Assembly (NCBI RefSeq): GCF_008693385.1
Contig: NZ_CP044066.1
Coordinates: 185,233 to 249,232, forward strand
Length of the DNA stretch: 64,000 bases
Direction: 5' to 3'
Origin: Cupriavidus pauculus
GTDB taxonomy: Bacteria; Pseudomonadota; Gammaproteobacteria; Burkholderiales; Burkholderiaceae
Below the pieces are notes generated by a model. The model was not told where the DNA came from, ran no database searches, and worked only from the letters and a program-made list of their open reading frames with translations. Positions 24,748-32,390 of the stretch are shown here, one piece after another; the first letter of the stretch is position 1; each line of letters opens with the position of its first letter. The position numbers were made by a program, and so were the translations under genes.

Positions 24748-25536
24748 TCAGTGGATGCGATTGATTGACCAGACCCAGCGGTCCCAAAGCTTCTGCTGGT
24801 TGGTCGCACGATCAATAATGGGACGCCCGGTCTTCTGATCGAAGGCCGGCACTTTTTCCTTATGAAGCCGGCGAATGCCAACGCGCTCGCCTAGCTCGCA
24901 ATGGGCGCTGGCCAGGACGTCCTTGAGGCCTTCGCCCTGCAGCACCTTCTCGCCAGCACTGGTTTCGAGCTTCACGGCGAACGAGGTGTAGGTCGGCTTG
25001 CCGCCCGGCTTGGGCTTGCGATTGGGAAACTCCATCTCGCCCCACTCCACCAGCTTTCCGACTGTGTAGTTGGACGAGGAAGCTTCAGCAGCGCGCGGTT
25101 TGACATGAGGCTGCGCGACGGCGTACTCATCGCGCGCCGCTCCACTGGGTTGCGTCTCCGGCTGGGCGCTCTTTCGAGCGGGCTGGATCGATTGCATCCT
25201 CGCGTCACGCACTACGTCTTCAGCGACCTTCTGCGGCGTGACGCCAGGCTGATCGTAGGTGCGAACCTTGCTCCAGCGCGGCACGACGTCGGGCAGTAGC
25301 TTGTTACCGAATGCGGTGTGGCGAATGCGACGATCGAACTCGGCCACGAAGTGCACCACGCGATCTCCTTCATCTCGAAACAGATGAGGGATGCCATCGA
25401 TCTGCATGTGGAACTCGTTATCGGCGCCAGTGCCGACCGCGATCATGTCCGCCGGCGAGGGGTGGTCGCTCTGGAGCTCAGCACGGTCGCTGACCAGCGC
25501 GGCAGCGACCTGCTTGATTAGATTGAGCAGTGACAT
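24748..25536 (-). CDS. Hypothetical plasmid protein, C-terminus KfrB-like (tentative)
   Basis: A 262-residue protein. Residues 1-100 (LIKQVAAALVSDRAELQSDH, HMQIDGIPHLFRDEGDRVVH) are of no recognised family. Residues about 165-262 contain SFAVKLETSAGEKVLQGEGL, VGIRRLHKEKV and LWDRWVWSINRIH, a small beta-rich module vaguely resembling KfrB/large-polyvalent-protein-associated domains. Its stop is 10 bases from the SSB start, so both are one operon. Function unknown. Confidence 0.6.
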   Translation of the reverse strand: MSLLNLIKQVAAALVSDRAELQSDHPSPADMIAVGTGADNEFHMQIDGIPHLFRDEGDRVVHFVAEFDRRIRHTAFGNKLLPDVVPRWSKVRTYDQPGVTPQKVAEDVVRDARMQSIQPARKSAQPETQPSGAARDEYAVAQPHVKPRAAEASSSNYTVGKLVEWGEMEFPNRKPKPGGKPTYTSFAVKLETSAGEKVLQGEGLKDVLASAHCELGERVGIRRLHKEKVPAFDQKTGRPIIDRATNQQKLWDRWVWSINRIH

Positions 25537-25543
25537 GGGGATT

Positions 25544-25966
25544 TCATAATAGAGAGCCGTAGCACTGGCGCTTGACCTCCTCGAGGACAGCCGTCAGGCG
25601 AGCGTGACCAAAGACAACGTCTTGCAGGACGTCAGGGCTCACGCCGCTGATGTCGCAGACGTACTTGTAGGGAATGGCGCCATCCCAGAACCCGAAAATC
25701 CAGCCGATCGTCATGAAGAGCTCTTTGCGATCGACGGCTTCGTTACGGATGCACTCCCGGAACAGCTTTGCGCAGTCCAGCAGCGATTCGGGCATGTTGA
25801 CGCCATGGCGGCTGCCACAGGCGAGGTCGATGAGCGCATCGGTCAGGCGCTCGCGCAGCGACTCGTCGACTGGCTCTCGCCGGCTGCGATCCGTCGGGGG
25901 AGGAGCAACGATGGCGGTCGCTTCTCCGAAGAAGTCCAGTTGCCATCCTGCGTTGGTTGTTTCCAT
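25544..25966 (-). CDS. Hypothetical protein
   Basis: A 140-residue acidic soluble protein beginning METTNAGWQLDFFGEAT with a later IGWIFGFWDGAIPYKYVCDI. No family is recognised. Its end precedes the next start (25536) by seven bases, placing it first in the operon with the KfrB-like gene and ssb. Two hairpins lie upstream. Confidence 0.65.
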   Translation of the reverse strand: METTNAGWQLDFFGEATAIVAPPPTDRSRREPVDESLRERLTDALIDLACGSRHGVNMPESLLDCAKLFRECIRNEAVDRKELFMTIGWIFGFWDGAIPYKYVCDISGVSPDVLQDVVFGHARLTAVLEEVKRQCYGSLL

Positions 25967-25967
25967 G

Positions 25968-26032
25968 ATGGTCTCCGGACGGGCGTCCGAAGACCCACCT
26001 GCCGGCGGGTATCGGATACCCGCGACAGGTGG
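25968..26032 (-). promoter_or_regulatory. Paired hairpins upstream of the gene at 25966
   Basis: A long imperfect hairpin at 25996-26032 has outer CCACCTG/CAGGTGG and inner GCGGGTATC/GGATACCCGC. A second, TCGGACG/CGTCCGA-like, lies at 25973-25991 close to the start codon. Together they form a structured leader about 65 bases long. Confidence 0.45.
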
Positions 26033-26038
26033 AAGAAG

Positions 26039-26059
26039 GCCGCCCGGGAACCGGGCGGC
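26039..26059. terminator. Hairpin after the membrane protein gene
   Basis: Perfect stem GCCGCCCGG/CCGGGCGGC with loop GAA, no T-run on the minus strand. It overlaps the gap after the stop at 26066. It may terminate or stabilise transcript ends. Confidence 0.4.
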
Positions 26060-26065
26060 GGTGGA

Positions 26066-26389
26066 TCAGGGACGGTTGTCCGTCCCGGTTCGACGAATCG
26101 GTGTCACAACTGCCGAGCGTTCGTACTTGCGCTCGGGCTGCTCCTCCGGTTGAGGCGCGTCGGCTTTCGGCTTGGACGGATAGTCCGGCATCGATACCTT
26201 CGGTGCTGCAGGGATGCTGCGGCTGCTGTTGACGGCCTTGTTGTACAGATACGAGATCCCAACGACCGTCACGAATACACCGACGGGAAACGACTGGGAT
26301 GCGAGATACAGCACCATGCAGAGCACGAGCAGTTGCAGGGGGCGCTTGACGAGATGAGCAAGGGATTCCACGGTTTCTCTCCGAAACAT
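26066..26389 (-). CDS. Hypothetical membrane protein
   Basis: A 107-residue protein with one or two hydrophobic spans (LQLLVLCMVLYLASQSFPVG and VFVTVVGISYLYN) at residues about 18-50, followed by a proline-rich cytoplasmic tail (PAAPKVSMPDYPSKPKADAP). No family is recognised. A CCTGAC/GTCAGG hairpin (26401-26416) lies upstream of the start at 26389, with no clear ribosome site. Confidence 0.6.
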   Translation of the reverse strand: MFRRETVESLAHLVKRPLQLLVLCMVLYLASQSFPVGVFVTVVGISYLYNKAVNSSRSIPAAPKVSMPDYPSKPKADAPQPEEQPERKYERSAVVTPIRRTGTDNRP

Positions 26390-26620
26390 TGCAAGGGATG
26401 GTCCTGACGGATGTCAGGCGCTGGTTCGATGCTCAATGAGCAAGGAAGCCCGTGGACTGCGCGCGTGAACGCACTTGCGTCATGCCGCGGCATGGCGCAA
26501 AGGCGCTGGTGCTGGGGAAAGAAGGGAATGGGCGAGCGGCACGTAGCCAACTTCGCGCTGATCGATGCGTGTGGACGCGGTGTTCCGTAAATCCTAGCCG
26601 AAGATTCGAGGCTCAAGAAC

Positions 26621-26655
26621 CCGGAAAGCTCACCAAAACCATACGTCTTTCTGCC
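26621..26655 (-). promoter_or_regulatory. GAAAGCT-family operator box, copy 1
   Basis: Read on the minus strand it ends TTTTGGTGAGCTTTCCGG, matching the copy near the origin (62384-62419) over about 16 consecutive bases and the T4SS-region copies more loosely. It abuts the palindrome copy at 26655-26684. Confidence 0.6.
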
Positions 26656-26684
26656 GAAATAGGTCGAGCATGCTCGGTAGATTT
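26655..26684. promoter_or_regulatory. 30-bp palindromic site, copy 2
   Basis: Symmetric GAAAT, then core CGAGCATGCTCG, then ATTTC, with four-base spacers. Its left side equals the other two copies; the right side has changed but symmetry is kept. Confidence 0.6.
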
Positions 26685-26928
26685 CATAATACGAAACAAA
26701 TGTATCTTCAGAACGGATACAAACGATTTAGATATTACTTAGATCTGATCTTCTTTTTATGCAGCTCTATCCCGTAAGTTGGGGGTAACTCACTAAAGCT
26801 GTCCTTTCTCACCCCGATAAGACGCATACATGTAACCGTCTTAAGGCCGCCTTCCGAAAAAGGGGCCCGAAAAAACGTAGCTTTCTGCCGGCTGCTGTGG
26901 CCGGGCGTTTCGTAATCTCTGCGGAGGC

Positions 26929-26955
26929 TTGACAACGCAAATCAAACGCTACGCT
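26929..26955 (+). promoter_or_regulatory. Promoter module (TTGACA-N15-TACGCT)
   Basis: TTGACA at 26929-26934, 15-base spacer, TACGCT at 26950-26955, 57 bases from the ATG at 26986. It drives the operon containing the FlhD-FlhC-like gene. Confidence 0.65.
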
Positions 26956-26985
26956 GGTTGTCATGTTCATCAACGAGAGTGAAAC

Positions 26986-28209
26986 ATGCCAGAAAAGAAG
27001 AAGAAACTTGATGGTCTATCGGTGCCGCCTGCGGAGTCGGCCAAGAAAGCCGATATCGTAGATTTTCCTGTCTCACGCCTGCAGGCCTCCATGGACGCTC
27101 GGTTGCGCGAGATCATGGGCCCCAGCCTCAGCGAGGATCAGCTTGGCCGCCTTGGCGACGCCATCCATAACATTCGGCGGGTGCGCGAGAAGATCGAGCG
27201 CGCGCTGCTCGAGATGGGCTCCGAGTTGCAGAACATTCATGACCTGTCGATGGAATCGGTCATCGGGGAGTTCGGCGACACGCGCGGGGCGCGGATGCGT
27301 GGCTGGACCAAGTTCAATCAACTCGCGAAGGAACTGCTCGAGCTTCAGCCCAACCAGGCGAAGCTGTATCTTGGCCTGTATGTCCGCTTCCAGAACCACA
27401 ATGGCGCACTGAGCAAGCTCAATACCGGCGAACTGATGATCCTGCAGCCCGCCGAGTACACCGATGAGGAAGTCGACGCTGTCATCGAGTTCAAGGACAC
27501 CGACCCAACGTACCGCCGCGGGAAGATCCGTGACTTCATCAAGCAACTGCGACGAAAGCACGAGCAGGTCATCGATGTGTCCACCCGTCTGGACATTGCA
27601 ACCTCTGAACTTGCCAACACGGTTCAGGACAATGCTGACAAAGACCTCGAAATCCGTCGGCTCAACGAAGAAGTATCGCGGCTTGCTGCGGAGCGCGATG
27701 CCGATCGCGATGCCCTGAGTCACGTGCGCGAAGAACTCACCCGGCATAACCATTCGCAGAGCATGCAGCAGATGCGTATCCAGGATCTGGAGCGCGAGAC
27801 CCGGGAGTTGCAGGAGCGCGTAGCGAGCGCGCGCGCGAATGCGCGCACCGAGACGGTGGAGGTACCGATTGTCCCCCCCGGCTACGCTACGATCGAAGAG
27901 GCGCTGGCCGCGAAGAATTCGGAGTTGGAAGCAGCACGGAGCCAGCTTGCCGATATCGAAAACCGGCGCCTCGGGATCGAACAAGAGATCAAGGACCGCG
28001 CTAGCGTTCTGGATCGTCGCGCGAAGGCCGACGGCGCACTCGCGACGCTTGTCGATCAGTTTGAGAAGACGGTCTCGGCGTTCGCGGCCACGCAACTGGC
28101 CGTGCAGATGGACGGCAGCGTCGATCAGTTCCAATCGACGCTCACGGTGCTTGACAGCATCGTGGGTCGCCTCCACGCAGATATTCGCGCTGCCCTCCAA
28201 ACTCGCTGA
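26986..28209 (+). CDS. Coiled-coil plasmid protein (KfrA-like architecture)
   Basis: A 407-residue protein. The lysine-rich N-terminus (MPEKKKKLDGL) leads to a globular part, then a long heptad-rich coil from about 190 to 370 (NEEVSRLAAERDADRDALSH, DLERETRELQERVASARANA). Length and coil recall KfrA-type plasmid organisers, but I do not see the KfrA DNA-binding domain. It is 11 bases before the FlhD-FlhC-like gene and under a promoter module with palindrome and box sites upstream. A structural or partition-related role is possible. Confidence 0.6.
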   Translation: MPEKKKKLDGLSVPPAESAKKADIVDFPVSRLQASMDARLREIMGPSLSEDQLGRLGDAIHNIRRVREKIERALLEMGSELQNIHDLSMESVIGEFGDTRGARMRGWTKFNQLAKELLELQPNQAKLYLGLYVRFQNHNGALSKLNTGELMILQPAEYTDEEVDAVIEFKDTDPTYRRGKIRDFIKQLRRKHEQVIDVSTRLDIATSELANTVQDNADKDLEIRRLNEEVSRLAAERDADRDALSHVREELTRHNHSQSMQQMRIQDLERETRELQERVASARANARTETVEVPIVPPGYATIEEALAAKNSELEAARSQLADIENRRLGIEQEIKDRASVLDRRAKADGALATLVDQFEKTVSAFAATQLAVQMDGSVDQFQSTLTVLDSIVGRLHADIRAALQTR

Positions 28210-28220
28210 TCAGACCTGCC

Positions 28221-29396
28221 ATGCAACAACAATCTTTGACGGCGGATTTTGAGCGCCTGCAATTGACCCGAATGACGTGCGATCGCATTCGTTCGGCCAA
28301 CTACCATCTCACCGCTCACCTCGCCGAAGCGCTGAGCGCGCACCCCCAGCTGGATGCCGTTCTGCACATTGATCGCGCGCATATCGACAAGCTGCGGAAG
28401 GCCGAGGCAACGCAACGGGACCTGATGGGTACGCCCTTCCTCGTTGTGGTACCGACACTCATGGACGTGCACGACTGGAAGTGTCTGACGGAGGGTACGA
28501 CTACCACCGTCGCCGTGGACAAGCTCCGCCACCAACTGCCCAAATGGAGCAACGACGACAAGCTTCGCCTCTTCTTCAACAACCGCCATTACATCTGGCT
28601 GATGGTCGAGCTGCTGCATGTGAGTATCCTCGCTGCGCCGCTCCTCGGCATCAGCAAAGAGCTCGCCGAGTACCTTCGATCGCTGCCGCAGCACGTTCTC
28701 GACATGGTTATCGCGAAGGTCGATTTCCCGATCTTCCGCTGGTGCCTCGACAACAGGCGCTTCTGGATCGACTTCGAAACATCGCGCCTGTCCTCGGATG
28801 CGATCGGCCACCATTTCTTGGCCACCGTGCCCATCCGCGCCGATCGGATCGAGGCGAACCAGAGTTGGACGAACCTCCGCCTCGACCCGTTGAAGAAGAA
28901 GGTCTACGGTGAATTGATGATCCGGCAATACTGTCGCGCCTCCACGGTCACGTCGCTGCTCGGTATCAATTCGACCAAGACTCGCCAGCTCTTCCAGTCA
29001 ATTCATGGAGCCTCTTCGCCGACGGGTCAGCTGCCGACCTCGACAGCATGGTACTTCGAACAACCGTTGCATCGCATGCAGGCAACGATGATGGTGACGC
29101 TGTACCGGATCGGTCTCGCCTTTGGGGGCAGTGTCCCTGAAGCATTCATTGCCGCCTACGACTTGTTCGACAAGTTCTTCGGCCCCGATTCGCGGATCTC
29201 CGCAGACCGGGCGTGCCACATCTGCCGATCGATGTCCACGGACACACAGCTGGACCTTGCCCCCTGCCGAAGTTGCCGCACCCCTTACCTTATCGCCAAC
29301 ACAGCGCCCAAGATCGAGCTCAGCAACAGCTTCTCGTGCCCGGGCTGCAGCGGGGCGCTGGGGAACGGACAACTCGGCCGCCGTCGCAAGCAATAA
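28221..29396 (+). CDS. FlhD-FlhC-like single-chain transcriptional activator
   Basis: A 391-residue protein. Residues about 122-185 contain LGISKELAEYLRSLPQHVLD and VDFPIFRW, matching the FlhD core order (LGI..EMA..L..LPQ and a following hydrophobic F-R). Residues about 225-380 match FlhC: HTH-like STVTSLLGINSTKTRQLF, then HGASSPTGQLPTSTAWYF (compare RGSPPPKGMLPFSTDWF), and the four-Cys zinc site CRSC (349, 352) and CPGC (373, 376). Residues 1-120 are an extra domain. FlhDC relatives AcaCD and SetCD switch on conjugation genes; a fused version doing that here is inferred. Ribosome site weak. Confidence 0.75.
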   Translation: MQQQSLTADFERLQLTRMTCDRIRSANYHLTAHLAEALSAHPQLDAVLHIDRAHIDKLRKAEATQRDLMGTPFLVVVPTLMDVHDWKCLTEGTTTTVAVDKLRHQLPKWSNDDKLRLFFNNRHYIWLMVELLHVSILAAPLLGISKELAEYLRSLPQHVLDMVIAKVDFPIFRWCLDNRRFWIDFETSRLSSDAIGHHFLATVPIRADRIEANQSWTNLRLDPLKKKVYGELMIRQYCRASTVTSLLGINSTKTRQLFQSIHGASSPTGQLPTSTAWYFEQPLHRMQATMMVTLYRIGLAFGGSVPEAFIAAYDLFDKFFGPDSRISADRACHICRSMSTDTQLDLAPCRSCRTPYLIANTAPKIELSNSFSCPGCSGALGNGQLGRRRKQ

Positions 29397-29408
29397 GAGA
29401 GGGAAGCC

Positions 29409-29762
29409 ATGGAATTCGTACTCAAGAAAATGCTCGAGATCGCGTTCTTGCACGTGCTCCCCTGCTATTTCGCCTTCAAGTGGGCGAAAAGAGTCGGGAA
29501 GAATCCGTGGATGTGGGCGGTGCTCTGTTTCCTATTTTCGTACTTCGCACTGTTCTTGTTCGGCTTTCTACAGAACCGCAAGCGGCTACCCACCTACGAG
29601 GAATACCGCAGGGCGCATCCGAGCCACACCACGGCGAACGGCGTCTCCTGCAGCGAATGCGGATCGCGCAGCATCCGCATGTGGCGTCACCAGGTGTTCC
29701 TTCATGTGTACCAGTACCACCGGTGCAATCATTGCGGAACCACCCTTTATAGATCGCGTTAG
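29409..29762 (+). CDS. Membrane protein with C-terminal zinc ribbon
   Basis: A 117-residue protein after GAGAGGGAAGCC. Two hydrophobic spans (LEIAFLHVLPCYFAFKW and PWMWAVLCFLFSYFALFLFG) are followed by a zinc ribbon CSECGS and CNHCGT. It follows the FlhD-FlhC-like gene by 12 bases and is likely co-transcribed. A membrane-linked regulatory or assembly role is possible; no family is recognised. Confidence 0.65.
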   Translation: MEFVLKKMLEIAFLHVLPCYFAFKWAKRVGKNPWMWAVLCFLFSYFALFLFGFLQNRKRLPTYEEYRRAHPSHTTANGVSCSECGSRSIRMWRHQVFLHVYQYHRCNHCGTTLYRSR

Positions 29763-29769
29763 ATAGCCT

Positions 29770-29789
29770 TACCCCCCGCAACGGGGGTA
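29770..29789. terminator. Hairpin after the zinc-ribbon gene
   Basis: TACCCCC/GGGGGTA with a short CGCAAC loop directly after the stop codon. No T-run follows, so termination is uncertain. Confidence 0.45.
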
Positions 29790-29873
29790 AAGGATAGACG
29801 TCAGACCGCCGTTGTAATAGCGGTCGCGGTTCTTGTATCCTTGCGATCCTGTCGAATTTGTTACTTCCCAACG

Positions 29874-30071
29874 ATGCGCCTGCTCCTCGCTATCCTGCTC
29901 CCGTGGTTCCAGTTCTTCACGATCGGGCGACCGTTCGCCGGGATCATCTGCTTCATCCTTCAAAGCACCATTATCGGCTGGATTCCGGCGGCGATCTGGT
30001 CCACCTACGCGCTGAGCCAGTACAAGACTGATAAGAAGATTGAGGCCGCTCTCAACAATCGCGGCCGCTAG
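29874..30071 (+). CDS. Pmp3/YqaE-like small membrane protein
   Basis: A 65-residue protein starting at 29874 (MRLLLAILLPWFQFFTIGRP). Two transmembrane spans with the family's LP-x-FF-IGRP..G and GWIPAAIWSTYAL pattern mark it as UPF0057/Pmp3-YqaE-like. In other organisms such proteins affect membrane potential and salt response. It is followed by a promoter module and the lipoprotein gene. Confidence 0.75.
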   Translation: MRLLLAILLPWFQFFTIGRPFAGIICFILQSTIIGWIPAAIWSTYALSQYKTDKKIEAALNNRGR

Positions 30072-30085
30072 GCATTTGGCACGAC

Positions 30086-30112
30086 TTGACATTGCCGCTC
30101 CGTCTGTAGGAT
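30086..30112 (+). promoter_or_regulatory. Promoter module (TTGACA-N15-TAGGAT)
   Basis: CGACTTGACATTG and TAGGAT at 30107-30112. The gene start lies 84 bases away, so the leader is longer than for the other copies. Confidence 0.65.
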
Positions 30113-30169
30113 GAAATCAGGTAGTCCGACGGGTCTGCCACTCATCCAAACTCTGAGAAAGAAGAAATC

Positions 30170-30985
30170 ATGCAAAAGAACAAGATCTCCTTCGCGGGCC
30201 TTACCACTCTGGCTGCTCTCGCACTGTCCGCCTGCGGTAGCGGCGGTGGCGATGCACCGGCAGCTCAGCAACCCGGCAATACTGCTCCGCCTGCTCCGGT
30301 GATCACCGTGCAGGGCACCGCTCCGTCTGTGTCGGCTGACCCACTGGCGTTCGTCTATGTGCCTGTGGACGCCTCGTCCAGCGGCTTCTCGTCTCGAGCA
30401 GGCGCGACCGCGAACGCGCCTGCATCGCTTCAAGCCGTCACTGGCGAAGGCGCTTACAAGACCATCGCTGGCAACACTGCCAGTGCCCTCAGCCTGACGG
30501 CCGGCGTCATCACGGACGTAAGCGGTGACGGTCAATATTCGATTGGGCGTTGGACGAATGGCACGACCGGCATCGGGACGATCAGCGCGAATCAAGGCGC
30601 CCATTACGTGGTAGGACGGCCACTCGCGCTGGCCCGTGTCGCAGGCCCGACCGCGACACTCTCTTGTACTCTTAAGGCAGCGACTCTTCCGACCGCCGTG
30701 TCCGGGAACTTCCCCGCTGGAAAGGTCAACGCCGCTACCGCTCTTATCAATCTAAATGGTCCGCTGGTGGACACCCTTTCGATTGACCTCTCGATCGGGT
30801 CGGACCATGTGACCAAGGCCTTCTCCGGTGTCGCGGTCACCGGTGCTAACCTTTCGGCTAGCGGTGCGCTTCTGACCGAAACGATGGGAACGGACCAGGC
30901 AGCGCCCTACCTCTCTGTCGGCTACACGGTGGCGACTCCCTCTAGCGGCGACGTGGCCGGCACTATCGTGCTGAAGTGTCAGTGA
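30170..30985 (+). CDS. Hypothetical lipoprotein
   Basis: A 271-residue protein with a lipoprotein signal (LTTLAALALSACGSGGG, lipid-anchored Cys at 22). The body is rich in Ser, Thr, Ala and Val with alternating strands, probably an all-beta periplasmic or surface domain. It has its own promoter module and terminator, so it is a one-gene unit beside the pilus operon. Entry exclusion or surface adhesion are possible roles, but no family is recognised. Confidence 0.7.
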   Translation: MQKNKISFAGLTTLAALALSACGSGGGDAPAAQQPGNTAPPAPVITVQGTAPSVSADPLAFVYVPVDASSSGFSSRAGATANAPASLQAVTGEGAYKTIAGNTASALSLTAGVITDVSGDGQYSIGRWTNGTTGIGTISANQGAHYVVGRPLALARVAGPTATLSCTLKAATLPTAVSGNFPAGKVNAATALINLNGPLVDTLSIDLSIGSDHVTKAFSGVAVTGANLSASGALLTETMGTDQAAPYLSVGYTVATPSSGDVAGTIVLKCQ

Positions 30986-31007
30986 CCTATGTCCGCAAGA
31001 CTTATGG

Positions 31008-31032
31008 AAGCCGGCTCACGCCGGCTTTTTTA
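31008..31032 (+). terminator. Rho-independent terminator after the lipoprotein gene
   Basis: Stem AAGCCGGC/GCCGGCTT followed by TTTTTTATT. It also lies directly after the end of pilV on the other strand. Confidence 0.88.
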
Positions 31033-31035
31033 TTC

Positions 31036-32325
31036 CTAGTTGCCGTTGGATCCCCCGTTTGCGGTAGAGCCGGCGAGCCACGAAATGGTCCCCACAGGGC
31101 ACGGTTGTCCGTAGGCGCCGAAGCTCGCTTCGTTCCCTTGGCCGCCAGGCCACAGGATGCACAATCCCCAACCGGATTGCTGGCTATTCATAGACAGCTT
31201 GCTCCAAGTTGCCACGACTGTTCCTTGGCCGGCTCCGCTGGCGGCTCGCCACACCCCATTCTGACATGACAACGATTTGCCATTAGGGTCGCTGCGAATC
31301 GCACCCTGTGGATCTCCGCACCCCTGGCCCTCCGAGACCTTCTGTGACGGATCAAGCGAAGGGATGAGAGCACCGGACGCCGTGATGTAACCTGCGGCCG
31401 AGACGCTGCCGTATGACGCTATCGAATTGCCTGCGATCTGATTTGCGGTCATCGCACCGGCGACGTAGGCACTGCCATTCGACTGAACGTAGTTTCCGTA
31501 CACTCCATTCCCGCTGACATTCGCCCCTGCGCTAACATTCCCGTCAGCGATGAGGCTGCCATTTGCAGTTACATTGCCCCCAGCTCCGACACTGCCTGCG
31601 GCCGATACCGAACCATTCGACTGGAAATTCCCCACCCGATTCATCGCCTGATTATTGGCGTCCATCGGACCCGTCAGGTTCAGCGAGCCATCACGCTTGT
31701 AGAACTGGTTCATCGACTGCGCAAGTAGCGAGCTCGAGCCCGTGCGCATTGCCAGCACGCCGGACGGCTGACCCGCCACCGGGTTCACGGCCGACCAGCT
31801 GGCGGACATGCCCGTGATCGTCGCCGGCGTCTCCGCATAGGAGACGCCCGCATCCTGCCCCGCTTTCGCGACGGCAAGGCCAAGCAGGTCAGTCCGCACG
31901 CCACCCGTCGCGTCACGGTAGCCGGCGGTCGAGTACACCAGTCCGGGGATCGAGCATGCGCTCAGGTCCGCGCCGCAGTTTGCCGGCTTCAGATCGATTC
32001 GGAAGGACAACCCCAGCGGGCTCACATCCGAGTAGCCGATCGGCAGCAGATCGAAGTTGATCAGATCCTGCACCGTCGGGTGAAGCGGGCTCTGTATGCC
32101 AATGGTCTTGCCGCCGACAGTGAGGTTCGTGGGCCCTGCGGGACTCTTCGCGAGATCCGTGAAGGCCTCGAACGTATAGGTGTTCGCCGCGGCCGCAATA
32201 TTGGCCATGTAGTTTCCAGTCCCGATAGACTGGATCTCCTCCACCTCGGCGTAGGTCCACGCAACCGATCCCAACAGCCCCACGCTGCTCAGTGCGAGGC
32301 CCAGGGCGTAATTCGACATCAGCAT
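31036..32325 (-). CDS. pilV: PilV-like minor pilin/adhesin of the type IVb pilus
   Basis: A 429-residue protein; the start at 32325 follows AGGAGAGTGGAA. The hydrophobic N-terminus (YALGLALSSVGLLGSVAWTY) lacks a canonical Gly-x4-Glu prepilin site. The middle (about 230-330) is a repetitive NGSVSAAGSVGAGGNVTANG fold as in PilV shafts of IncI plasmids. The C-terminal 90 residues would be the receptor-binding tip. In R64 this end is varied by a shufflon; no inverted alternative C-termini or adjacent recombinase are present here. Last gene of the pil operon. Confidence 0.82.
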   Translation of the reverse strand: MLMSNYALGLALSSVGLLGSVAWTYAEVEEIQSIGTGNYMANIAAAANTYTFEAFTDLAKSPAGPTNLTVGGKTIGIQSPLHPTVQDLINFDLLPIGYSDVSPLGLSFRIDLKPANCGADLSACSIPGLVYSTAGYRDATGGVRTDLLGLAVAKAGQDAGVSYAETPATITGMSASWSAVNPVAGQPSGVLAMRTGSSSLLAQSMNQFYKRDGSLNLTGPMDANNQAMNRVGNFQSNGSVSAAGSVGAGGNVTANGSLIADGNVSAGANVSGNGVYGNYVQSNGSAYVAGAMTANQIAGNSIASYGSVSAAGYITASGALIPSLDPSQKVSEGQGCGDPQGAIRSDPNGKSLSCQNGVWRAASGAGQGTVVATWSKLSMNSQQSGWGLCILWPGGQGNEASFGAYGQPCPVGTISWLAGSTANGGSNGN

Positions 32326-32390
32326 TTCCACTCTCCTATGCCAAAGCCCGGCCATCGGCCGGGCGTGTCATGCATGACGGTTGTGATCGG

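Larger units (their letters stand above)
26390..26928. other. Regulatory intergenic region with A+T-rich segment
   Basis: About 540 bases between divergent genes. It contains a GAAAGCT box (26621-26655), a palindrome copy (26655-26684) and an A+T-rich stretch (about 26,680-26,760), then a partial AGCTTTCTGCC repeat near 26,880. No gene is supported. It could hold promoters and perhaps an origin of transfer. Confidence 0.5.

Noticed and set aside
31036..31400. Possible shufflon at the pilV 3' end (CAATCCGGTTGGGG near 31,165 resembles the R64 crossover site core CAATCCGGT)
   Set aside because: Only one copy was found, no alternative inverted C-terminal segments follow, and no rci-like recombinase is adjacent; the stretch simply codes for QSGWGL in pilV.
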